Assembly (NCBI GenBank): GCA_002495675.1 | Contig: DAGH01000018.1 | Coordinates: 28,249 to 73,762 of the forward strand | From: Euryarchaeota archaeon UBA182 | Lineage (GTDB): Archaea; Thermoplasmatota; Poseidoniia; Poseidoniales; Thalassarchaeaceae | Direction of reading: 5' to 3' | Length of the DNA: 45,514 nucleotides | Part shown: positions 16,787-24,561 of the stretch, one piece after another | How positions within the stretch are numbered: position 1 is the first letter of the stretch | How the letters are laid out: the number at the start of each line of letters is the position of its first letter | The notes under the pieces: model-generated | Databases searched by the model: none | Told to the model about the DNA's origin: nothing | Seen by the model: the letters and a program-made list of their open reading frames with translations, nothing else | Made by a program: the position numbers and the translations under genes

Positions 16787-17521
16787 TCACTCTGGTAGTA
16801 CGGATTTGAAATTGGCTCTCCAATCTGCACCGCCGTTCTTATTTGCCAGCGGAGATGCAGGTGAGGGATGCCAACAAGAGGATATTGTCACATCGCTTCC
16901 ATGGAAAGCCGACGTAGCCCTACTTTCGGCATACTTTCCAACTCCGATAACGACCTCTGCTTCTATGATGTCCACAACCTCCCTCAAGTAATCATCGCAT
17001 CTTTCTAACATAGATCTCACCACAGGACCCCCTATCTTGTCTGGTGTTATGTTTCTGGCCCTATCGCCCAAAAAAAACATCAAGGGACAATGGTTCACCA
17101 GGAAGACGTTTTTGAAGATATTATCGATCAATCCGTATTTCTCCTCTAACGCGCCCCAGAGCCTGGTCCCACTGACCTCTTCCCTCGGCCATTCTAGGCC
17201 CTCTATCGGGCGCCTTGGATGGATCCTTCTTGGCTCAAGCACTCGGATTCCCTTGATACCAATTAGATCACGAACGACAGTAGTGGCGGCAAATGGAATC
17301 CCCATCTGGCCCATTCCGTGGGGGCCTGGATTCATGCCCAATAAAATCGTCTTTGCCCCGGCTGTTGTGGATTTCTCCAGATACGCCACATGAACATCCC
17401 AAGCGTAAGCTAGCGGATTGTACACACAATCTACGATTCGATCTGACATCAATCGATCTGCGAAGATCTCCATGTCATCCCTCAGTTTCGCAGTCGCCCC
17501 GATTATCTTACTTGTTGACAT
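16787..17521 (-). CDS. SMUG1-type uracil-DNA glycosylase (family 3)
   Basis: This 244-residue protein excises uracil and oxidised pyrimidines from DNA. The SMUG motif 1 GMNPGPHGMGQMGIPFA (residues 62-78) contains the catalytic Asn, and motif 2 HPSPASPLANK near the C-terminus contains the His that supports catalysis. Between them are HPRRPIEGLEW, EVSGTRLWG, NHCPLMFF, ARNITPDKI and VVIGVGKYAESRA, all of which line up with animal and bacterial SMUG1. In most archaea UDG families 4 or 5 dominate, so a SMUG1-type enzyme is unusual (established knowledge). It starts eight bases after the YbaK-like stop and is followed by the acyl-CoA synthetase promoter. Substrate range is inferred from the family. 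Confidence 0.92.
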   Translation of the reverse strand: MSTSKIIGATAKLRDDMEIFADRLMSDRIVDCVYNPLAYAWDVHVAYLEKSTTAGAKTILLGMNPGPHGMGQMGIPFAATTVVRDLIGIKGIRVLEPRRIHPRRPIEGLEWPREEVSGTRLWGALEEKYGLIDNIFKNVFLVNHCPLMFFLGDRARNITPDKIGGPVVRSMLERCDDYLREVVDIIEAEVVIGVGKYAESRATSAFHGSDVTISSCWHPSPASPLANKNGGADWRANFKSVLPE

Positions 17522-17529
17522 CTTTTCAC

Positions 17530-18000
17530 CTACAACCTCACATCGGCGACTATACCACCAGTAAATCTCAATAGCTGAATGGGACTTATCGGGAATACAG
17601 TGTCAGAAGATCCGGCCGCGCCCCAGACCAATTCAAAATGAAATAAGTCTTGATCGATGAATGTCACACACCCGTTCTTATGGCCAAAGGGCGGAACCCC
17701 ACCAGGTTCATATCCAGTCTCTTGAAGGACATATGAGGCCGTGGCAATCTTTGGCTTGAAACCAAGTAGATCCTTTAATTTCCGCTTCCTATCAACTTTG
17801 TTCGCGCCACTTGTTATCACGACCACTCCCCCCATTTCTCCCTGAAATACAATTGACTTGGCAATCTGAGCCACATCGCAACCGACCTGAGCCGCTGCAT
17901 CCTCACTGGTGACTGTGCCCTCGGAGTATCTTCTAGGGCTGGGCTTGAACCCGATCTTTTGACACTCGGCCAACCATCTGTCGTGCCGGTCCATGACCAT
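17530..18000 (-). CDS. YbaK/ProX-type aminoacyl-tRNA deacylase
   Basis: A protein of the YbaK/EbsC/ProX family that clears mischarged tRNA (usually Cys- or Ala-tRNA-Pro). Visible elements are the VAQIAKSIVF strand with the conserved Lys, GANKVDRKRKLKDLLG, and EPGGVPPFGH, the family's signature loop; GAAGSSDTVFPISP closes the active site. The open frame begins at 18120, but those first 40 residues (RFHRVQWASSHMAGG...) have no family counterpart and run across the divergent PAP2 gene; ATG 18000 (or 17994) is preferred and gives 156 residues, the usual size. It is the first gene of the leftward run, with eight bases to the UDG gene. Specificity cannot be read. Confidence 0.88.
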   Translation of the reverse strand: MVMDRHDRWLAECQKIGFKPSPRRYSEGTVTSEDAAAQVGCDVAQIAKSIVFQGEMGGVVVITSGANKVDRKRKLKDLLGFKPKIATASYVLQETGYEPGGVPPFGHKNGCVTFIDQDLFHFELVWGAAGSSDTVFPISPIQLLRFTGGIVADVRL

Positions 18001-18050
18001 CCACATTAGCTGTTGGCGTATCAGGATTAGGGGGGCTATTTGATGATCCC

Positions 18051-19445
18051 TTGTCCCTCCCGCCATATGTGAACTGGCCCATTGGACCCTATGGAACCTC
18101 GATGGGACTGCTTCTGGCATTGACGCTGCCCCTTCACTTGATTTGGACTAGAAAGAATCCCGATTACAGGGTGACTCCGAGTGAACTGATTTCGGAAATT
18201 AAGTCCAGAGGCTACGTCTGGCACATCTCATTATACCTTGCCATGTTCCTATTCAAGGCATTCACGGATTATCACAACGAGCCCCTCAAAGCAATGGTTG
18301 GCGGATTTACCCATGTCGTGTACTCCATAGAGGCCGATCTTGTCTTTCACATACAAGAGAGGTTCAGAAATGGCCTCGTCTCGGAGATACTCTCCCTTCA
18401 CTACCTCTTCGCCTACCTGTTCATCATATGGTATCCTCCGATGCACTACATACTTTCTAAGGACCCAGATCTTGCAGACCTAGCCGCCATGAATTACTTT
18501 GTGATATACCTACTCGCAGTCCCATTCTACTTATTCTTCAACGTGGAAGTAACATCAAGCTTCATCCCCGGTGTTGATGCATTGATGTACCATGATGGAT
18601 GGAATATTGAGTTCTTCACGAGCAACGACCCACTTGATAATGGGATACCCAGCTTGCATGTCGGCCTCCCGATATCGCTTCTCATGATACACAGAGCCTA
18701 CACTAGACAAAGAGGCATCGACATCTCTGAATGGCGCCATCGAGGTTTGGACGTCTTCATCATGTCGAATGTCGCCATATACCTTTTCTCGATACTTTAC
18801 CTAGGCATCCATTGGGTCTCTGACGTGATCCCAGGATTGATTCTGGCGGTCATCTGCTCCAGGTTTTGCATCTACATTCAACCCATCTTGAGAGGAGGGG
18901 GGATGAGGGGGGCCCTCAAGGTAATGAGGCAAAATACGAGGCCGATCTTAGTGAGTATCACCGTGGGCGCTATCTTGTTGATGGGCACCGTTGAGGGGCC
19001 AGGTACCAACCCTGCGAATCCCGACTTCAGGATGGAGGGAGATGATGTAAGGTTGGAAATCCTCGAGGTGCATAGCCTGGACCAGCCTGTCATCATCACA
19101 GTTGAGAACCTCGGACAGGTATCCGTTCAAGCCCTTCTTGCTGATATAGAAAATGTAGAACCACATGCAGATAGGGGAATCATAGATTTCGACTCCGTCA
19201 TTCCCATGGGGGCTTACTCCATGTTGCGACCCGGATCCACGTGGACTCTCGAATACACTCCGGAAAGCATTACAGAGAATAAGGTAATCTTGTTTAAGGC
19301 GGCAACGACGGAGAGCGGAGTCGCGGAGGTATCCCTACTCAATGAATACCCGGATTCAGATAGACTGTTGTTCTCTGGATTCCTGATAAGCATGTTTTCT
19401 TTTGTTATCGCAGGAGCCTCGATAAAACGCTATCCAATCAAGTAG
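18051..19445 (+). CDS. PAP2-superfamily membrane phosphotransferase with C-terminal beta domain
   Basis: The protein of up to 464 residues has many membrane helices and the PAP2 motifs of the inositol-phosphorylceramide-synthase-like group: GIPSLHVGLPIS (the S-x-H of motif 2) and YLGIHWVSDVIPG (the H and D of motif 3). Such enzymes move or remove phosphate-linked head groups on lipids at the outer membrane face. After about residue 290 the protein changes: one helix, then about 120 residues of hydrophilic beta-type sequence (RMEGDDVRLEILEV ... VIITVENLGQVSVQALL), then a last helix ending at the C-terminus. This beta domain would lie outside the cell. The start is TTG 18051; ATG 18102 is a later option. 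It is transcribed divergently from ybaK. Confidence 0.85.
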   Translation: MSLPPYVNWPIGPYGTSMGLLLALTLPLHLIWTRKNPDYRVTPSELISEIKSRGYVWHISLYLAMFLFKAFTDYHNEPLKAMVGGFTHVVYSIEADLVFHIQERFRNGLVSEILSLHYLFAYLFIIWYPPMHYILSKDPDLADLAAMNYFVIYLLAVPFYLFFNVEVTSSFIPGVDALMYHDGWNIEFFTSNDPLDNGIPSLHVGLPISLLMIHRAYTRQRGIDISEWRHRGLDVFIMSNVAIYLFSILYLGIHWVSDVIPGLILAVICSRFCIYIQPILRGGGMRGALKVMRQNTRPILVSITVGAILLMGTVEGPGTNPANPDFRMEGDDVRLEILEVHSLDQPVIITVENLGQVSVQALLADIENVEPHADRGIIDFDSVIPMGAYSMLRPGSTWTLEYTPESITENKVILFKAATTESGVAEVSLLNEYPDSDRLLFSGFLISMFSFVIAGASIKRYPIK

Positions 19446-19451
19446 GCCAGT

Positions 19452-19934
19452 CTAGGACATGAGGTTGAAAACTGCCAGACTACCTAGGTAAAGGCCGGAC
19501 ATTGAGCCCGCACCTAGCCACATGCCTAGTCGGAAGTTCGGATAGTTCCTTCTCCATATGTAGAGGGACTGAGACATCCAGAATATGATCACTATGATGA
19601 ACCAAACTGGGAACACCAACTGAGGGAGAACTGCCACGGCGACCATGAATACGAAACCAATCACGCACTCAGGCCTCGAACCGAATCTTTCTGGCAATAA
19701 AAGAAGGAAGATTGAGCTCATAGCAATGATTACGACGGGCATTAGTAATCCCCAACCAAGCAGGACTGGCAATTCGAGATAGACCTCAAGGAGGGCCACT
19801 GAGAAGCCAGACAGAGGAGGGAGCGCTACTGGCCAGAGGGGAGGTCTGTCCCATTTCATGTTAGTAATCACGCCTAGGGCGAGGGCAATGAACCCTACTA
19901 AACCAGCCGGAAGGTTTTCTTTAGATTTCACCAC
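19452..19934 (-). CDS. Multi-pass membrane protein, unknown
   Basis: About 160 residues with four or five hydrophobic segments (GLVGFIALALGVI, LPPLSGFSVALLEVYLEL, LLMPVVIIAMSSIFLLLL, VIGFVFMVAVAVLPQL, VWFIIVIIFWMSQSL, WLGAGSMSGLYLGSLAVF). No known family motif is seen. The frame is open to 19994, but those extra residues overlap the start of the dioxygenase gene on the other strand; a GTG at 19934 or 19931 (VVKSKENL) avoids the overlap, and ATG 19859 is the first Met after it. Its stop faces that of the PAP2 gene six bases away. Function unknown. Confidence 0.7.
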   Translation of the reverse strand: MVKSKENLPAGLVGFIALALGVITNMKWDRPPLWPVALPPLSGFSVALLEVYLELPVLLGWGLLMPVVIIAMSSIFLLLLPERFGSRPECVIGFVFMVAVAVLPQLVFPVWFIIVIIFWMSQSLYIWRRNYPNFRLGMWLGAGSMSGLYLGSLAVFNLMS

Positions 19935-19945
19935 CTCGCAGCACC

Positions 19946-20851
19946 ATGTCGAAGGGAGAGATAGTGCTGGGGGCCCTCGCCCCACACCCACCACATGTCG
20001 TGTATGCAGAAAATCCTGATCAAAACGAACCAGTTTCGGAGGGGGGGTGGGAGACCCTAAGATGGGGCTATCATCGCTTGGCGAGAAAACTAGAGACCAT
20101 TGACTATGACGTGATGGTTGTCTTCACGCCCCACTGGCAGACGTACGTAGGAACGCATTTCCTAGGAGTACCACGTTTTTCATCCAAATCCGTCGATCCA
20201 GTCTTTCCCAACATATTCCGCTACAACTACGACCTAGAGGTGGATGTTGACCTCTCAGAGGCGATGTGCAAGGCTGCTTCCGATGCAGGATTGATTACAA
20301 GAATGATGCGTAACCCAGATTTTAGGGTCGACTATGGAACCATAACTTCCTGTCACATGATGAATCCGAGGTGGGACAAGCCAATCATTACCATCAGCTC
20401 CAATCGAAACACACACTACTACTCGCCAGAGGTCATGATCGAGCAGGCGCTAGCGTTGGGCAGGGCCTGCAGGACGGCGATTGAGGAGAGCGGCAAGAGA
20501 GTAGTGCTAGTCAGCAGTCACAGCCTATCCCACAGACACTTCGTGACAGAATCTCCACTGCCCGAAGACATGAGCAAGGAACACATCTACAACCATAGCC
20601 AATATGTCTGGGACATGGCACTCATCGACTTGTTTCGACAGGGCAAGATGAGGGAGGCTATCGACATAATGCCCGAGTTTACTGAGCAGACTATTGCCGA
20701 GACTGAGGGCGGAGGACTCGTTTGGATGATGGGGGCCATGGGGATGCCGGAGTACCCTGCCGAGATATACGGGTACCAATCAGTGATCGGAACTGGCAAT
20801 TGCATCGCGGCATGGGTCCCCCAGCCTGACAAGCGTGAGATAGTGCTGTGA
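19946..20851 (+). CDS. amnB: 2-aminophenol 1,6-dioxygenase-like, catalytic (beta) subunit
   Basis: This 301-residue LigB-fold enzyme strongly resembles the catalytic subunit of 2-aminophenol 1,6-dioxygenase, which opens the aromatic ring of 2-aminophenol between C1 and C6. The N-terminal strings LGALAPHPPHVVYAENP and later DPVFPNIFRYNYDL, MMRNPDFRVDYGTITS, and PEDMSKEHIYNHSQY are the ones I know from AmnB. In the bacterial enzyme iron is held by His13, His62 and Glu251, and His195 is catalytic; here His14, His63, Glu252 and His196 lie one residue later, so the site is complete. It is followed after ten bases by its non-catalytic partner and then by a RidA-type deaminase gene. Whether the real substrate is 2-aminophenol is not shown. 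Confidence 0.9.
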   Translation: MSKGEIVLGALAPHPPHVVYAENPDQNEPVSEGGWETLRWGYHRLARKLETIDYDVMVVFTPHWQTYVGTHFLGVPRFSSKSVDPVFPNIFRYNYDLEVDVDLSEAMCKAASDAGLITRMMRNPDFRVDYGTITSCHMMNPRWDKPIITISSNRNTHYYSPEVMIEQALALGRACRTAIEESGKRVVLVSSHSLSHRHFVTESPLPEDMSKEHIYNHSQYVWDMALIDLFRQGKMREAIDIMPEFTEQTIAETEGGGLVWMMGAMGMPEYPAEIYGYQSVIGTGNCIAAWVPQPDKREIVL

Positions 20852-20861
20852 GGATGAAACC

Positions 20862-21785
20862 ATGGACCATGACATAATTCAATTCGGCCTCTATGTGCCG
20901 CCTCACCCACATCCGCTCCTCTCGCCGGGAGCGAGCGAAGGATACCAGCGTCTGCGTGATGCATTCGATACCTGCAGGGAGAGGATAGAGAACAGCGATG
21001 CGGACCTCATCATCGTGTACTCCACTACATGGCCATCAATCATCGGGCACCAATTCCAAGCTAACCCAAACTCTGAGTGGGTCCATGTGGATGACGATTT
21101 CCACTACCTAGGTAGTATGCCTTATTCGTTCACAATGGACTCAGTTTTTGCTGAAGCTTGCGTCGAGAAGGCAAAGGAAAGGGGACTCCAAGCCAGAACG
21201 GTGAATTATGACGCCTTCCCCATAGACACCGGATCCATCACAGCACTGTCCCTGTTGAATCCAGAAAATAGGATCCCAGCGACCATCGTCTCAAGCAACA
21301 TGTATGCCAACAGGTCTGAGACCATAGTGCTAGGTAAGGCCATTCGCGATGCACTCACGGAAGAAAAAAGGAAAGCAGTTGTTGTGGTAGTATCCAGCTT
21401 GTCGAACAGGATGTTCACCGAACCCATCGATCCTTCCAAAGACCGAATACACAGTCAAAAGGACGATGACTGGAATCGGAAAATACTGGAGTTCTTCGAG
21501 GACGGACGACTCGAGGATCTCAGCCAACTCTCAAGAGAGATACACGGTCAGATCAGGGTCCAAAAAGTAGTCGCCTACAAACCAGCCTGGTGGATGGCTT
21601 CCACGATGGGCCAACACAACAACTACGAAGGCGAAGTTCTGTCCTATGAGGCACTCAACGGGTCTGGTGGAGCAGTTATACAGTTGACACCGTCCGTTGG
21701 CTCGATAGGTGACAAGGAATTCGATGAGGACGATGTGGAATACTACCGTGGCGACAGGAACGTCCTCGACCAAGGGGGAGTCTGA
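20862..21785 (+). CDS. amnA: 2-aminophenol 1,6-dioxygenase-like, non-catalytic (alpha) subunit
   Basis: A 307-residue paralogue of the upstream catalytic subunit, with the same order of elements (FGLYVPPHPHPLL; YSTTWPSIIGHQF; VVSSLSNRMF). The residues that bind iron and act in catalysis in the beta subunit are replaced: the PHW histidine becomes Thr (YSTTW), the SLSH histidine becomes Asn (SLSN), and the iron Glu falls in a stretch that reads QKVVAYK. Bacterial AmnA subunits have also lost these ligands and serve as structural partners. So this is the alpha subunit. ATG 20862 has an GAGGATG ribosome site about 8 bases before it. The stop is two bases from the next TTG start. Confidence 0.88.
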   Translation: MDHDIIQFGLYVPPHPHPLLSPGASEGYQRLRDAFDTCRERIENSDADLIIVYSTTWPSIIGHQFQANPNSEWVHVDDDFHYLGSMPYSFTMDSVFAEACVEKAKERGLQARTVNYDAFPIDTGSITALSLLNPENRIPATIVSSNMYANRSETIVLGKAIRDALTEEKRKAVVVVVSSLSNRMFTEPIDPSKDRIHSQKDDDWNRKILEFFEDGRLEDLSQLSREIHGQIRVQKVVAYKPAWWMASTMGQHNNYEGEVLSYEALNGSGGAVIQLTPSVGSIGDKEFDEDDVEYYRGDRNVLDQGGV

Positions 21786-21787
21786 TT

Positions 21788-22207
21788 TTGAGGGATGGCC
21801 CGATCTACTCCGAAAATGCACCAAAGGCCGTAGGCTCCTACCCTCACGCATTCGGGTCGGGGGACCTGATCTTCGTGAGTGGGGTGGGGCCTAGGCAGAA
21901 AAATACCGATGAAATACCCGGGGGCCCCACGAGGGGGCCTGATGGTCAAAACATGGATTATGACATAAAGATGCAGACGAGGGCCGTGATAGAGAACATT
22001 AAAGCGATTTTACAGGACGCTGGGTCCTCACTTGAAAAAGTAGTAGATTGCACATCGTTTCTGGTTGACATGGAGCGAGATTTCAAGGGCTACAATGAAG
22101 TGTACGCAGAGTATTTCTCTGATATACAATGCTCTAGGACTACCGTCGAGGTTGGCTCACTTCCAACACCCATTGCAGTGGAGTTGAAGGTAATTGCGAC
22201 CAGGTAG
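21788..22207 (+). CDS. amnD: RidA-family protein, 2-aminomuconate deaminase type
   Basis: A 139-residue RidA/YjgF-fold protein. The strings KAVGSYPHAFGSGDLIFVSGVGPRQ, QTRAVIENIKAIL, and VDCTSFLVDM are those of the 2-aminomuconate deaminases that follow the ring-cleavage dioxygenase in aminophenol and aminobenzoate degradation; RTTVEVGSLP..IAVELKVIA is the normal RidA end with the substrate-binding Arg. It would release ammonia from 2-aminomuconate and give 4-oxalocrotonate. The start is TTG 21788, two bases after the alpha-subunit stop. The 2-aminomuconate semialdehyde dehydrogenase needed between the two steps is not in this window. General RidA imine deaminase activity is the alternative. 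Confidence 0.85.
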   Translation: MRDGPIYSENAPKAVGSYPHAFGSGDLIFVSGVGPRQKNTDEIPGGPTRGPDGQNMDYDIKMQTRAVIENIKAILQDAGSSLEKVVDCTSFLVDMERDFKGYNEVYAEYFSDIQCSRTTVEVGSLPTPIAVELKVIATR

Positions 22208-22230
22208 TCGTTGTAGCAAAAAAAACCTGA

Positions 22231-22764
22231 TCAGTTGCAACCGCAACCGGGGCCGCAGGAGTCTGCCTTCGAAACCTGATGTTGAACGCCTCCCGGTCCG
22301 TGAACATGACCATGGGCGACCTCGTCCTTTGTTGCCTCTCTTACATCGACTACCTCGACCGAGAACTCGAGCGTCTTTCCGGCCATGACGTGGTTGAAGT
22401 CCACAGTCACTTGGTCTCCGTCGATCTTGGTGATCGTGAACATTGTCATGCCCCCTCCCTCTGTCTGAGCATAACTTGACATTCCAACCTCGATGGGCAT
22501 CGCAGTTCCGAAGACACTCTTGTCAACCACTTGGAACATACTTTCATCCCTCTCTCCGTAGGCTCTGTTTGGGGCGAGCTTGAAGGTCCTCTCGTCCCCG
22601 ATGCTTGCACCCATTAATTCTTCTTCAAAGCCGGAAATCATCTTTTTGTGGCCTACCAAGAATGTCAGGGGCTCACCACCTTGATTTGTATCGAATATCT
22701 CACCATCTTCGAACTTTCCTGTGTAGAAAACCCTCGCGACGGTGTCGTTTGCTACTGTGCTCAT
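22231..22764 (-). CDS. FKBP-type peptidyl-prolyl isomerase, SlyD-like
   Basis: A 177-residue FKBP with an inserted chaperone flap, as in SlyD and archaeal FKBPs. Visible: ARVFYTGKFEDGEIFDTN (start strand), LTFLVGHKKMISGFEEELMG (active-site strand and helix), TFKLAPNRAYGERDES, then the insert between DKSVFG and VDFNHVMAGKTLEF, where the fold returns, and VVDVREAT. The C-terminus is His- and Cys-rich (HGHVHGPGG ... CGPGCGCN), like the metal-binding tail of SlyD, which delivers nickel. It lies divergent to the permease and convergent to amnD. Nickel handling is inferred from the tail. Confidence 0.93.
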   Translation of the reverse strand: MSTVANDTVARVFYTGKFEDGEIFDTNQGGEPLTFLVGHKKMISGFEEELMGASIGDERTFKLAPNRAYGERDESMFQVVDKSVFGTAMPIEVGMSSYAQTEGGGMTMFTITKIDGDQVTVDFNHVMAGKTLEFSVEVVDVREATKDEVAHGHVHGPGGVQHQVSKADSCGPGCGCN

Positions 22765-22860
22765 GATTATCGCAACAGGGGGTCCCTTGTATTGTTATGG
22801 GTTTTCAGTATCTGCTGATTACGAGCATAATTTCAACAATGGGTGCTCAATGGGTTCATC
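22765..22860. promoter_or_regulatory. Divergent control region of FKBP and permease
   Basis: Both genes read outward from here. On the plus strand GCATAATTT at 22825-22833 lies 32 bases before ATG 22861, so it may serve the permease; it is too near to the alternative GTG at 22843, which speaks for ATG 22861. On the minus strand AACAATACAA at about 22786-22796 is a weak TATA candidate for the FKBP. Confidence 0.35.
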
Positions 22861-24561
22861 ATGGAGAAAGGGTCAAATGGTGGATTTGATCCAAAGAAAG
22901 AGATTTTCAAGCCTCTAGATGTTTCAGAGAGCCTCGAGAGAAGTTTGGGTCTGTACGGATTGATTGCTATATCCCTGTCAGCGACCCTGGGGAGCACCCT
23001 CTTCGTCATCCCCGCGCTGGGGGCAGACACACTTGCAGAACAAGGCGGGACAGGCGCAGGATTATGGCTAGCATTCATTGTCGCTGGGGTAGTAGTCCTA
23101 CCGAGTGCCCTCTCAAAGGCAGAATTAGGAACAGCGATGCCGTCCTCAGGGGGTTCCTACGTTTACATCCGCCAGACTTATGGAGCTTGGATGGGAATGA
23201 TATCTGGTCTAGGGCTTTGGGCCTCCTTCGGATTGAAATCCGCATTTGCACTGATAGGATTCAGTGCCTACATTTACGCGATTCAAGAGCCACTCGGATT
23301 CGAGTTCACTGAGACAATGTCCAAGGTCATTGCAATTTTCCTGCTTTCACTCATCGTAATGGTCAACATAATGGGCGTCAAGAGCATAAAGAAGATTCAG
23401 ATCCCTATCGTCGGAATATCAGTCCTGTTCATCTTGTCACTGACGGTACTGGCGGCGGGTGACCCATCCTTTGAATGGGGGAAACCAATAGACGCACAAG
23501 CATTCTCGCAGGACGGCCTTTTCTCAAGGAATGGCATGACCAACCTTGGTACAGCATCAGCCTTTGTGTTCCTATCCTTCGCTGGTGTCACCAAGATCGC
23601 CGCAGTTGCTGGGGAGATCAAGTCCCCATCTGAGAACCTTCCTAGGAGCATGATTTGGACTTTGGTTTTGGCCACGGCAATCTATGTCTTGGTGTCCTAC
23701 TTTCTATTCGGTATGCTGGAACCAAGCGAACTCGGCATTGGCACGGACAAGCCAGACAAAGCCCCAATCCACACATTTGCAGTCGAAGTTGGGGGAACGA
23801 ATCTTGGACTTTTAGCAGCGGCGGTGGCCATTATTTCGATGGCGGGAATGGCACTATCAGGGGTCCTGGGCTCCTCTCGATTCATCTTCGCGATGTCGAG
23901 GGACAATCTCATCCCCCAGGTCTTCGAGGAGCTGAATCCAAAATACGAGACTCCCCACTATGCAATCATCATCACTGGCGCGGCCATGGCAGTTGCCATA
24001 CTGACCATCCCGGTAGGTGACGTGGCGAAACTAGCTTCTGGGTTCAAGATCATGATTTTCATGCTCATAAATTCCACCGTGATAGTATTGAGATGGCTAC
24101 CAGATGGAGAAACGTGGTATACACCGTCCTTCAAGAGCCCAATGTTTCCTGCGATGCAGTTTTTTGGAGTAATCTCAGGGCTGATACTCTTACTCTTGAT
24201 GGGTATCAGCGCACTCATAGGAGCCTCAGCTGCGGTTGGGATTGGCACAATGATCTACCTCTCATACGGCAGGAAGCGAGCAGAGGAAAGCCTAACACCA
24301 TGGAGCATCATTAGGTCCAGAATGCTCAACAAGGAACAATACGAAGTCAAGAAGTTATGGCTCGTCTTTAACGCCTGCGCCCATCCCCAAAACTCCAGTC
24401 ACCTGACGCTGAAGGAATTCACCAAGGCGCTTGGGGTGCTTGAGCCGCCGGCAGAATCTTCCCGCGTTGAATCATTGTTCAATCAGATAGACGCCGATGG
24501 GGATGGAAAAATAGACATCGAGGAATTCATTCAATCGATGTCCGCCGAATCTACGAGTTAG
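22861..24561 (+). CDS. APC-family amino-acid permease with C-terminal EF-hand
   Basis: About 420 residues have the APC fold: twelve hydrophobic segments, with helix 1 carrying LSATLGSTLFVIPALGAD (unwound substrate-binding turn), helix 6 VFLSFAGVTKIAAVAGEIKSPSENLPRS, the typical family string. It imports or exchanges amino acids. After the last helix comes a soluble tail of about 90 residues: a weak first helix-loop-helix (AHPQNSSHLTLKEFTKAL) and a canonical EF-hand loop DADGDGKIDIEE with all six ligand positions. Calcium-regulated transport is therefore plausible, but no EF-hand fused APC is known to me in this line. ATG 22861 (566 residues) is preferred over GTG 22843. Transport substrate unknown. 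Confidence 0.9.
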   Translation: MEKGSNGGFDPKKEIFKPLDVSESLERSLGLYGLIAISLSATLGSTLFVIPALGADTLAEQGGTGAGLWLAFIVAGVVVLPSALSKAELGTAMPSSGGSYVYIRQTYGAWMGMISGLGLWASFGLKSAFALIGFSAYIYAIQEPLGFEFTETMSKVIAIFLLSLIVMVNIMGVKSIKKIQIPIVGISVLFILSLTVLAAGDPSFEWGKPIDAQAFSQDGLFSRNGMTNLGTASAFVFLSFAGVTKIAAVAGEIKSPSENLPRSMIWTLVLATAIYVLVSYFLFGMLEPSELGIGTDKPDKAPIHTFAVEVGGTNLGLLAAAVAIISMAGMALSGVLGSSRFIFAMSRDNLIPQVFEELNPKYETPHYAIIITGAAMAVAILTIPVGDVAKLASGFKIMIFMLINSTVIVLRWLPDGETWYTPSFKSPMFPAMQFFGVISGLILLLLMGISALIGASAAVGIGTMIYLSYGRKRAEESLTPWSIIRSRMLNKEQYEVKKLWLVFNACAHPQNSSHLTLKEFTKALGVLEPPAESSRVESLFNQIDADGDGKIDIEEFIQSMSAESTS

